Assembly: GCA_001584585.1 (NCBI GenBank)
Contig: LSYV01000050.1
Coordinates: 369,019-418,376 of the forward strand
Reading direction: 5' to 3'
Source of the DNA: Gonium pectorale
Taxonomy: Eukaryota; Chlorophyta; Chlorophyceae; Chlamydomonadales; Volvocaceae
Length of the DNA: 49,358 nt
A model generated the notes under the pieces. It worked only from the letters and a program-made list of their open reading frames with translations, had not been told where the DNA came from and did no database searches. How positions within the stretch are numbered: position 1 is the first letter of the stretch; each line of letters opens with the position of its first letter. A program made the translations under genes and the position numbers. Below are positions 1 through 10,689 of the stretch, piece by piece.

Positions 1-3000
1 TTCATCGACGTAAAGGCTTACCTCCATGAATTCGTGATGATGGGCAAAGTTGCGGGAGCGGGCACCATCCGCCTCGATGCGGCGAAATGCCGAACCGGTG
101 TTGCGGCCACGAGCACCCCGCAGGGCGCCTGCAGGGGGACTGCCGCAATCGCTTGGCTACATGCGATTGTAGAACCGGCGCTGTATTCGGCCGACCCCAG
201 TTCGACCTCCCACGGCTCCAACATCGGGCTCCACGTGCAAGGTTCCTCGCGCAAGCCAGCCCCCAGCTGCAGGGACCCCAGGAACGAAGCATGGCCCGCC
301 GTGATTGTGACCTTTGTGTCGGCAGCAGCTGCGGCGTCTGTCCCTGTGGCGGTGCCGCACAACAGCGAAGGCAGCCGCGGCTACGCTATAGCGTGCACCG
401 GTTCGAAAGCTGCGGCGACCGGCTCCTGCCAGCAATCGACCCAGCGGCGTTTTTTAAACAGCGGGCAGGACTTGGTTGCGGCAGGCAGCCGTGAGGTGGG
501 CGCACAGCTCGCAGCCTCACACCCTAAGGGCGCTGCCGAGAGGGCCGACACGGCCGAGAAGACGGCGCAGCTGCGAGAGGGCATGGTATTGTCCGGGCTC
601 GCCGCCATCGTAACGGCCTTCAGCATATCCGGCCGCCAGGTCATCTATCAGAACGCTGAGGTGAGTGGCTTTGGGTGTCGCGAGCTGGGTGGGCCTGGGT
701 CCCGCTGTCCAACTGCTCGCAGCAAGCATTGCTTGCACTTTATCGGCACCGCCGCGCGCCCCGCTACAGAGCTCAACCTATTTCGGTGCGCGGATCGCCC
801 GAAGTGCTTCAGTGGAGCACAACGGGGCGGCCGGCACCGCTGCTGACGGCACCGCCAACAACGGCCCGGCCGGTAATTCTGCACCCGCCAGAGCGGAGCC
901 CAGCGTCCTAGAGCAGCTGTTTTGCATGGAGCCCGCGAAGGTGACAGTAACTCGGGCTGCTGTTGTTGACCAAGATTGTGTATGACAAGGGCCAGCTTGC
1001 ATAGATATTGAGCAATGGGCCTTGTAGCGGCAATGGGAGCCCCGTTGCACCGGGCCACATCGCTCGCTCCAAACTCAAGCTGTGGGCGCTGGGGAGGGGG
1101 GCAAAGTAGTGCCGGCGCTGTGCGTACGGTATAGGCATGCATGTGTGTTTGGCACAGCGACCTGCTGCTCTGCCTTTTGGCCGGTGCCGGCGACATCCTC
1201 ACTGCGGTAGATGCTGCCGCAGCCAGGGCGCAGCGCCGCCAGTCGCCCGATCAACGTCCTTCCAGCGTAGCAGTGAAACCACGTTTGCCCCTGCTCATCT
1301 GCCCGCCCGTCTTCCCGTCTTCCCGCCCCATACCGTTACCCAGTTGGAGCGGCTGCTGGAGGAGGTGGTGGCGGAGGGCAGGGTGTGGAAAGGTGCGAAC
1401 GTCGTCGTTTGCACCCTCGATGCAAGAGCGGTGCACTACATGCCCGTCGCAGAAATCTGAGAGGCATGCGCGTCCGGGGCATATGTGGGGACTTGCGCAT
1501 GGCCTGCCTGGGGCGTGCTGATCACTGAGATGCATTGGTCGGCCCCGGCGCTCCCAGACACCCGCTCTGTGCGCCGCGCAGGCATCGTCCAGGTACCTGC
1601 GTCCCTGGACCCACTTTGCGGCTCCGAGTGCCGCACGAGGTGCAGACGCAGCCGTCAGCAGCTGCCACTGGCGATGGCGGCTATCGCCGTGCCCGCCGCT
1701 GCCGCCGCGGCTCCAGCTTTCCTCGCGTCGCCGCTGTCCTCCTCCCCTGCCGCTAACGCCATCCCCCAAGGTTGCGGACCGGAGTGGGAGCAGGGCGTCA
1801 CCGCGCACCGAGCGCGCGACGGCCCCCCGCTGGGGTTCGTTGAGGAGGCAGAAATGGACCTTGACGGGCGGCTGTCGGATGAAGGTGGACTTGAGCAAGG
1901 GCTCGCCACGGCCCTGGACCCCTTGGTGGGTCGCCGCTTGACGCGCGTCACAGTCCCGGGTCGTCACACGCTCTCTTCTTTGGGGCGGGGGCGCGGGCCT
2001 GAGGACGCTCTGCCACTGAACTGGAATGCGTGCGGCAATCCGGGAAACCTGGGTTTACAGGCGCCGGTCTGGGAAGCTCCGACGGCTGAGACGCCGTCGT
2101 GCTACAGACCGCGTGTCAGTGCTTGACTCCGGTGCTTCTGACGTGCCGGCAGGACGATGGTCGGGGCTTGGATGCGCATCTATCCAACGCTCGCCTCTGC
2201 CCCCAGACCCCACAGACTTAGGGACCAGGCTGGGACGCGCGTCGGGCCACAAATGAGCCCTTCTTGCTATTAGCCCCACATCATAACAGCCCCGGATGCC
2301 CCGGACCTCGACAGGCCACTTCCACGTGGGGGCTTATGATGGAGTCGCTGATCCACACCGAGCCGCAGCGGGCAGCGGGCACCGCCCCTCGCCAAGGATC
2401 GCCTTCTGGTGCACCACCCGCCCGCGGGGCCAGCTCTGGAGACGAGGACGCGGGAGCAGACGCCACGCTTCGCCTTTGCCTAAGCGGCCTCACGGACATT
2501 TACCCGGTCGATCGAGTGGACAAGCCCGTCACGAACGTCATAGCCCTGGAGACCTCCAACCCCGCACTGCGCAACCCGAACCACGCCCTGCCCGCAGGCT
2601 GCATCGGCAGCGCACAGCCGCAGCCGCAGACGGCGCAACAACAGCCGTCCCCAACGACGTATCGCGCCTCTCGGCTGCTGTCGCCCGTTTTTGCAGGAAT
2701 GGTGGGGCCAGTTTCCTCCGCACCGGAGGAAGCGGCCACAGGCCCCACCACGGCACGCACTTTGAGCACGGCTGCCGCCGCATCGGTGTCGCCGTCGCCG
2801 GCCCTTATTGCCCTGCAGAGCTCAACCTGCGCGCGGGCAGCGACGACGGGCAACACGTCTTCGGCTATGAAGGAGCTGGCGGGCCAAAGCAGGGACACTG
2901 CCCGCCGGAGCGACACCGTGGCGCGCTCCGGCAGTGTGTCCAGCCATGGCCCACGGGTGCTGGCATTCGCAAGCAGCCTGCGGCGCGTGCCCGGCCCCGC

Positions 3001-6000
3001 CCACGCGGGCCACGTGCCCTACCCAGGCTGGCTCAGCGTCGGCGGTGGCGCAGGCGGCGGCGGCGGCCTAGAATACCTGTCCCGCGCCTACAGCTCCCAG
3101 CTGCTGTCAGAAGGTGACGCAGCAGACTGCATGATCCCGCATGGCCGCGCTGCGTCGTTTGTGCTGCCGTCGTGGCCGCGGTGGGCCGATGGTGGCACCG
3201 ATGGCGTCAACCAGGGTGGGCACGGTCAGGAAGGCTCGGTTAGGACACGTCCGCATCCGGCAGCAGCGGCGGCGATCAATCCGAAGCTGCCGAGGCTCGC
3301 GGACGCCAAGAGCTGGAGCGCCGGCAGCTTCGCAAGGAGCGCGAAGCACTGGGGTGAAAGGAAGGTGCGAGGCCTGCTGGGCTCGAGGCCCGGCGACGGA
3401 GCGCTCAAGCGGAGCGGCGCCGGTAGTGCCGATGGCACCGGCAGCCAGAGGGCAGGGGCTGGAGAAGCCTCCTCTGTTGGGCCCTGGCACGCAGAAAGGG
3501 GCACCGATGCGGGGCCTGCACCGCCCGAGGGTTGTGGGCCGCAGGCCCCCCCAGGTTCGCTGTCTATTGCGAATCCAGAGACATCGACGGTCAGCAAGGG
3601 CCGGCAGCTCACTGTGCTTCATAGTGGAGGCAAGCGGACGGCAGCACCGGCGCCCAGCGCCGTGCAAACGGCGCCCGGCGCAGATGGGCGGGAGACAGGG
3701 AGCAAGGCCGGGCAGCAGCTGGACGAGAGGCACCTGCTGGTCGTCCCGCGTCCGGCCTCCTCTGCCTGCGCACCGGGTGCCGGGGAGGGCAGCACGTGGG
3801 GCACCTCCAGCGGGCCGGCGCGTGCCTCCAGTTCAGTAATCCAGCAGCGGCTGACACCCACCTTTCTGTGGCACGAGGTGACGGCGACTCGAAGGCTGGA
3901 CCCGGTGTCGGGCGGCTTTGCAATCGTGCTCACGCAGGTGGGACGTGGGCGGAGCGGGGCTTTCAAGGGGCTCGGTACTCGACATCGGGATGGGCCTGGG
4001 TCTTGTTCTGCGTTTCGAGGTATGTGGGTCAGTTCGCGGGCCGCCGCCAGGAGGGCGCCGGGATGGTCCTTGTCCCCCGACAGGGCGTTTCCGCGCGCAG
4101 CCCGCTTCTGCCATGTTCCCTCCCTTGCCGTGCCTCTCCCGTGGCTGCTATCCGCACCTCACCTGACACCTGGCTCCTCGCCCCTTGCTCCCCGCGCCAC
4201 GCCCGCAGACGGACGTGACCGCCAAGGTGGAGGCGGAGCGGCATATCGCGTTCGTGACGGAGGCGCAGCACCGGCTGCTCGAGGACATGTTCCCGCGCCA
4301 CGGTACGGCTGGTATGCACGACGGCATACACATCCCTTGCCTTCGCCTTCCAGTACAGCTGATCCCAAGTTATGAACCACCCCGCTCGCATGGCTTGCAG
4401 TGCTAGCATACATGACCGAGGAGGGAGGGCCCTGGAACGCGCCCCCGGACGCGGCCGCAGCCGGCCGGCCCGGCTCGGCCAGCTGCCAGCGACCCGCGGT
4501 CCGCGACATCAACAAGCTCGCCACGTCGCACGACAAGGTGCGCGCTGGAGCCTGAGGGCTAACCTATTGACGCATTGCTACCGTCCCTGCCGCCGTTGTC
4601 TCATCGCCATTGCACTAGCGTGACACGTACAATCTTGTCTTGTCCCAGGCCTTACCCTGCTTGCCCGACTGACCTGTTTGACGCTCCGCGCAGGTCACAC
4701 TCCTGTTCGCAGACATTCAAGGTAGGCAGTGCACGATAACGCCATTTCCGTCGAGGGCCTTTACATCTTAGCGGCAGCACCATGTGCACAGTGCTGATGC
4801 ACGCCGTACCCCGTGCAACCCTTCCCTGCTATCGTTTTGGCATGGGCTCCGCGGTGGACCCCACCGGATTATCCGCTGGCTGGCGCCTCCGCTTCCACCG
4901 CATCATCTCCTCCCTCGCGTGCCCAGGCTTCACGCCCATGTGCAAGACGCTGGAGCCCCGAGTGGTGATGGCCTTCCTCAACGACCTCTTCACCCGCTTC
5001 GACAGCCGCCTGCAAGAGTTTGGGGTGTACAAGGCGAGTGTTGGGTGGGTGAGGAGGGGTCAGCGGATTGCCACCTTCCTACCGAGTTCATGGATGCGAG
5101 GGCTTAGGTACTGCGGCTAGGATGCCGATTCGCACAGTGCCTCAGCTGAACACTCGCTGTTAGGTCGCGCATTCGCACGTCTGCGCAGGTGGAGACCATC
5201 GGCGACTGCTACTTTGTGGCGGGCGGCCTCATCGGTGAGGACGAGACGGGCACGGCCGTGGTGCGCTCGCGCAAGAGCCAGGAGGACCCGCAGCACGCGC
5301 GGAGGGTCTTCATGTTCGCAAAGGCAAGCGGGAGAGGGAACGTTGAGGGGCGGGACAGTCGAAGCCGCAGGGCGCAGACGCCCCATCCCAGGGCCGGCAC
5401 CGGCATGCGTCCATATATTGGGATGTCTATTGTGATCCGCATGCAGCAGCGGCTGAAGCGCACGCGTGTCCTCAGTCCTCAGTCATCAGTCTCATCACAC
5501 GCAACAGGCTGCATCCGTCCTGCGGGCATGCCGCCCGAGGGCCCGTCTGCTCGTTTCTCTCGCCCGCCATGCCCTGTACTCGGCGCCCTACAGGGAACAT
5601 CGCACCCCCGGGTGTTGAAATGAAACGACGCATAGGACGAGCGTAAGCGCGAAAGTGATGGTGTCGTTGTAGGACCCAGCTCCAGAGGGATTCGAAGGGG
5701 GGATGTCCCTGCATGTTCGTTTGGCGGCGACCACCACTGTAGCCCCCGACGCGGCACAGAATTCTCTCTGGCGTGACCCTATGCAATGCCGTGTTGGGAT
5801 GCGCCTAATCTAGTCTACGTGCATCGCATGCCGGCTGGTGCATGTCTCCCGGCTCACGGCGCACCCAGCCCCCCGACCCGCTGGGTATCGTTGTCTCACC
5901 TACAAGCACCGGGATAGCGAGCCGCGCCAGGCGGAGCGGCGGGAAGGGGCGGGGAAGGGGCACAGCGAGTAATGACAGAGTCAAGAAATGAAAACGTAGC

Positions 6001-8033
6001 GCAAATGCGACAGAGCAGGACCCTGTGACCTAAGTGGGCTAAGGTGGTGGCGCCGAAAGGGGCTGTGGAGGCGCGCGAAGGCCGCAAGAGTGCGCATGGG
6101 GTAGTACGGCAGTACGGCTGTGCGCTGTCATGGAAGTGCGGGGATGCGTGACGCCGTGAGCTGGCCCGCGTAAGGCTCCCCGCAGCACGGCGACACCGAG
6201 GAGATGCACCGCGGCACATGCGTGCGGTGTCGGTAGTCGCCGCTATGAGGAAACGGAAGCACGGGGGCACAGGGGAGGCGAGGTGACGCGGCGATATATC
6301 GTGACAGGGGGGCAAGCGCTGGCAGAGCCCAAAACGGCCGCGACGCCCCGCCCCCATCGCGACGCGCACGTAGCACACTCTAGACGGTGCGCAGCCGCTC
6401 TCCTCCCCGGTGTGTATGACCGTAGAGGCTGCCTTCCCTGTTTCCCTTTCCTTTTTCGCCGCACGATAAAGGTCCGTCAGACTCCCGACCCGGCAATCAT
6501 ATGCGCTTTGGGTGGCCATCGTGAAGAGCCTCTGCGTCGGCGGTGGTGGAGGGTCTGACCCGTGACAATTTCCAACCAACCCCAATATTCACGTACGATT
6601 TACGGACGAGACCCCCCCCCTCCCGCCGGAATGTCCGTTTCCTGCAGGCCATGCTGTCTGCCGCGTCGCAGGTGCGGCTGCCCACCACGGGCGGCCCCGT
6701 GCGGATGCGGATCGGCATCCACACCGGCCCCGTCGTCAGCGGAGTGGTGGGCCAGCGCATGCCGCGCTTCTGCCTCTTCGGTGAGCACCCGACCCCGGGA
6801 CGGGGCCTCATTGTTGCGCTGCACGCCAAGGTGCAGCTCGCAGTCGTGTGTGAGGTGCAGAGGTCTGCCTTGTGGATCAACTGCTCGTCAGCGCCCACTA
6901 GGCTAATTTGCCGACGGACCCCCATCCCCAAATGACCACGGTTGCTGCGCGCCCTCCGTCTTCGCTGCCGTCGTCTCACCACCGGATGCGCCCACCCTCC
7001 GCCGCAACTGCCAGGGGACACCGTCAATACGTGAGCTCCTGCTGGCGGGGACTGGGAGCTGTGTTTCGTGATGTGTTTCGTGATGCATGCTGGGCGGCTT
7101 GGATCCTTCCAAATTATGTTTGGGCTGTTTTATCTCGACCAGATTCAGGGCATTAGATAGATAGATACATAGATACAGACTACAAGGCGGCCACGGTTAG
7201 ATAGATACAGACGACATTGCGGCCATGCAGTGCGGTCACTCGGACAAATTGCAGACCTTGGCTCTTCGGCGTCTGACGCTTTCCTCCCCTTCACCCACGC
7301 CCTGCTGCCACTCATCCGCCCTGCTGCCACTCATCCTCCCGGCGCCCGCAGCGCCTCCCGCATGGAGAGCACGGGCGTGCCTGGCTGCATCCACGCATCC
7401 GAGACGGCGCAGGCACTGCTGCGGAAGGATGACTGGGTGCCCACTGGAGGCATCGAGGTGCGGGGGCCTGCTGGGTGGGCCGGGCCTAAGGGCGGGCAAA
7501 ACCGACCCATGGGTCACTTTGAGTCGGGTTCCACAAGTTCATGCTTGGCAACAGGTCTTGTCATTCCCTTGAAACCTTTCACAACCCCTTACGCTCAGGT
7601 CAAGGGCAAAGGCCGCATGAACACGTTCCTGTGGGCGCCGCTCAGCGACGTAGAGGCCCGTGCGCTGATGGTGCGGCACACCCTGGCACGCACCCCCGGC
7701 GTGCTGGCCCCAACCGATGCCGACCGGCCAGCGCCGTCAGCGGAGGGCGAGTCCGTCGCCAGTGCGCCACAAGACGCCGAGGGCCGTATCCCCCTGGGCG
7801 AGACGCCGCCACCGCCCCGGGCCCTGGTGCGGCCCGCAAACGGCCAGCGTGGGGTGCCCGTGGGTGTGCACGGGACGCGGCAGCCGAGCAGCTCCACCGG
7901 GGCAAGTGCCAGCGAAGCCACCGCTACGGCCACCGCCTGTGCTACTATTTCGGAGCTATGCGATTCCGCTATCGGCGGTGACACTTGCGGCAGAGGTCCA
8001 TCTTGGCAATCGATGGAGGTGTGTAGGCTATGA
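1..8033 (+). CDS. PAS-linked guanylate cyclase, copy 1 (5' end outside window)
   Basis: This class III cyclase should make cGMP from GTP. Exons read: <1-660, 770-940, 1344-1392, 1582-1925, 2315-3937, 4209-4302, 4401-4537, 4694-4721, 4927-5033, 5189-5323, 6648-6780, 7015-7030, 7352-7457, 7599-8033. All joins keep phase and give at least 1344 residues. The first exon is open to the window edge, so the N terminus is missing. A PAS half (YQN...[16 protein letters not shown]) is followed by a long Ala/Gly/Pro-rich linker, the second PAS half (FLWHEV...[11 protein letters not shown]), a coiled-coil signal helix ([18 protein letters not shown]), then the cyclase core. FADIQG and ETIGDCYF carry the two metal-binding Asp. 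E in VETIGD and C in MPRFCLF are the guanine-selecting residues, and DTVNTASR has the transition-state Asn and Arg. Introns after 5033 and 5323 begin with GC. No transmembrane segment is seen in the visible part. The terminal exon is the least certain. Confidence 0.85.
5324..6647 (+). other. Long intron of cyclase copy 1
   Basis: This 1.3 kb intron starts with a GC donor (AAG then GCAAGC) and ends at a pyrimidine-rich CAG. The matching intron of copy 2 (20571-20838) is 268 bp, so about 1 kb is extra here. It contains the dispersed repeat at 5612-5685. The remainder is open in several frames without any recognisable protein. Confidence 0.7.
5612..5685 (+). repeat. Dispersed ~72 bp repeat, copy A
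   Basis: A 74 bp stretch inside the long intron of cyclase copy 1 matches 29539-29609 closely. It begins GTGTTGAA, contains GACGAGCGTAAGCGCGAAAG and ends GTAGGACCCAGCTCCAG. It lies in the only intron (5324-6647) that is much longer in copy 1 than in copy 2, so it probably arrived by insertion. I see no coding capacity and no clear terminal inverted repeats. Confidence 0.7.
7153..7215 (+). repeat. GATA-type microsatellite with local duplication
   Basis: TAGATAGATAGATACATAGA is followed by a second TAGATAGATACAGAC block after a ~38 bp period that also repeats GGCGGCCACGG / TTGCGGCC. It lies in the intron between the 16-nt exon and the SRMES exon of cyclase copy 1. It is absent from the corresponding intron of copy 2. 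Confidence 0.8.
7298..7336 (+). repeat. 19 bp direct tandem repeat
   Basis: GCCCTGCTGCCACTCATCC occurs twice in a row just upstream of the acceptor of the exon starting at 7352. It lies in the polypyrimidine tract region of the intron and is not seen in copy 2. Confidence 0.75.
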
Positions 8034-9639
8034 CTATTCTGAGGCGCCCTTCCGCCTGCTCTGCAGCGAGGTAGAGCAGATGCACCAGCGCGGGTGCATC
8101 ACCAAGCGGACGCTCCGCTTCGCAGCCACCCAGAGATAGGCCTCGCCTAGTAATTTAAAGCAAAATGTTTTCACTGCAGTGGCGCCCGGTGATTTGTTTT
8201 GGACAATTGGCATTGGGCATGTGCATGGTGCACTGCAGGCGGCATACGGACTGCGCCAAGTTGGAGGCCTGCGTGAAATTCCCCTCGCCGAAGTAACATC
8301 ATGCTGTTCATAATGCACGTGCGCGTCCATTAGGTGGAATGGTAAGGCGACTTGTTGTTTCGTATTCGGCGAAGAGCTTGATTCGGCAGGGCCGAGACAT
8401 GGCTGCTGTTGTGCAGTAAATTTTTCTGAAGATTACTACATGCTGCCGTCTGCCAAAAATGTTCGGTTTACGCGCTCATTTGGCATGGGCTGCTGCAATA
8501 CAGTGAGTTGTGGGGCTGTACTCCGGAGAGATCGTCTTGGCGAAGGACATCAGCGTGTTTATGGTGTGCGAAGTTTGCGCGGGTCCCTCTCCATTGTGCG
8601 GGACGATGAAATGCTCCTAGCTAGCGTTCGTGCGGCCTTGCGGCTGTGGGTGGCCTACCAAAACGCTCCCTTACGGGGTGCTTGCTCACTTGTTCACCAA
8701 GTGGGTGCGTTCACGGGATAAGCTGTGTGCGTTGCTTTTGACAAATGCTCGTGCGCGCCCCACGTGCGCCGACTCCCGCTGACTTACGAAGCGATATTGC
8801 CCGGCATGCAGCCGTGTCGCCGCGCTCTCAGGTTTCCTACCTGTCGCACATGCATTCCAATTCATGATTTATGCGGCCCGTCTGCTCAAGAATGAAAGGG
8901 GTTGGCGCCACCGCGGCGCGGTCGGCGCAGGTTGGGTTACGTGCCGATTGGCAGGCGGCATTTTTCTCATGGCACGTGAAGAGGCGTGAGCAAGGTCTGC
9001 ATTTTGGGTCTGATCTGCGGTTCATTAGCTGTACGACAGGGCTGCTAGTGCTGGACGACGTGCTACGTGTGCGTCGCGTAACGGTCTTGACGCTTGCAGA
9101 ATCTGGCACGATCTGGCGTGTGCTAGACCTCATGGCTCGTGAGAACACAGAAATGAAATGAGGCAAAAAGCAGAGGCCATGGCCAAGACTGCATGTTAAC
9201 TCTGCTCGTGTGGGGCGGCCGCCCAAGCGGCTGTTAGCTGTATCTTAGCACGTCCTGTGTTGTATGTGCGGTAGCAAAGTGGGTACGGTGCGAAAGCATC
9301 GCGCAGAGCAGGTAAACTAGGGTGCACAAGAAGCACCTTGCTCGTAGTATTTGAGGCCACTGGTTTTGGAGGGCTGTTGACGGCATGCATGCACCGAGGA
9401 GCGGCTCGTCCTTGGCTTGATGGTGTGTGCGGGAATGTGAGTTGCGAGTGCGGATGCGTAGTGACTGCGTTGATGCCGCGGTGGCCCAATTGCGCCCCAG
9501 GCAGATGAGCTGGAAAGCCATGCAATGCCCGCTCCAAGTTACAACCTGTAGTGGTCATGTGTTGAAGCGCGCGCTCCTGCCTACCTTCTGCGCTGTTGCC
9601 TGGGTGCCGCGTGGCACGTTGTGTTATGTAACATTAACG
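8034..9639. other. 3' flank of cyclase copy 1, no host gene recognised
   Basis: No conserved coding segment is recognisable. Part is presumably 3' UTR. The first TGTAA on the + strand that I find downstream is at 9627-9631, which would imply a very long 3' UTR. Near 9110-9160 the + strand resembles (CGTGTGCTAGACCT...GTGAGAACAC) the minus-strand retrotransposon relic at 9640-9690, so part of 8870-9165 may be another oppositely oriented relic. This is suggestive only. Confidence 0.4.
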
Positions 9640-9905
9640 GCTGGTGTTCTCACAAGCCAAAGGTCCAGCACACGCCGTCTCTCTCCATAGACCGCCAAAA
9701 GAAACGCACCCAAAGCCCTGAATTGAGCCTGGGCCGTACTGAATTTCATGTCACGATTCTCAAATGGTACATCATTAGAGGCCCATAGGCCATCATACGC
9801 CTCACATTCTTACAAGACATGATACTCGTCGTCGACCTGCCCCGTACGGCAAACCCTGCATTTCCGCTCGCACGTCTCACACCCATGCGGCTGATAAACC
9901 TCAAG
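9640..9905 (-). pseudogene. Non-LTR retrotransposon 3' relic (zinc-knuckle region)
   Basis: Read on the minus strand, one frame gives CETCERKCRVCRTGQVDDEY then HVL, a stop codon, ECEAYDGLW and, further on, FLLAVYGERRRVLDLWL. The C..C...H...C pattern followed by an A-V-Y/W-G helix is the pattern at the C terminus of L1-type reverse transcriptase ORFs, and it matches the relic at 24380-24700. The in-frame TAA after HVL shows decay. Confidence 0.65.
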
Positions 9906-10689
9906 CGGCCAAGCGCAGACACGAAACCCGGGCACACGCGCGTACATGCCCCCCAGGTAAGTACACCTGCATGTAGCCGGGTGGGTGTCTGGGTGACCCC
10001 ATTTGATTCATGCAACGACAGATATTAACTCCTCTTCCAACGGCACGCACAATTCCAGTTACACGACGGTTTCCGCACGAAGCGCAGCGTAGTAGCGGAA
10101 ACCTAGGTTTCCTGCGTTCGGCTGGCAAGCGTGTATGCACGTCGGTGCTGTCCGGTATTACGGCTGTATGAGGCCGGTAGGCCTGGGTTCTTAGGCTGTC
10201 GCACAGGTCGGTGCTAGCTAATTCGCGAGTTTCCTTTTGTCAGATCTGACACCACCAGGCCGGACTGAGCCATACTACGTTACAGTCCCTGGTCAGTCCC
10301 GGCTTGGTGGATCAGGGCTCGCCCCCCATCCCCCGCAGAAGACTCTCTCTTTCCTGCTTGCAGGTACCCTTCTCCGTGGTGGCGCCGGGCTAAGCGACGC
10401 AAGACGCAATGCTGGAAACTGACTGGTGTGCGGACGGGTGTGTTGGGCGGGGCACAGGTGCATGATGCGCGCAGGAGGGGTGTGAGCTCTCCAGTAATGA
10501 CTGGGAGTGGCGCGGGACTTTGTTCTCCTGTCAGCGCACGCTCCCGTACAGGTGCGGTCCCCCCCGTCTCTCAGTGTGCAGGGGACGGTGGTAACACGAT
10601 TTGCCGTTGCAAGCGGTGGCATACAACGGAATGAGGAGCGCGAGAAAGCCCCGTCCAGAGCCGTTGGCGCATCGCCTGTATGGTATGCC
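9906..10689. other. Unassigned spacer
   Basis: There are only short open frames on both strands and no recognised domain. The proximal part may be further 5' sequence of the minus-strand relic at 9640-9905, but I could not follow a reading frame into it. Confidence 0.4.

Noticed and set aside
7151..7205. CRISPR-like or satellite array
   Set aside because: Only a short GATA microsatellite with one duplication; no spacer structure and the host is eukaryotic.
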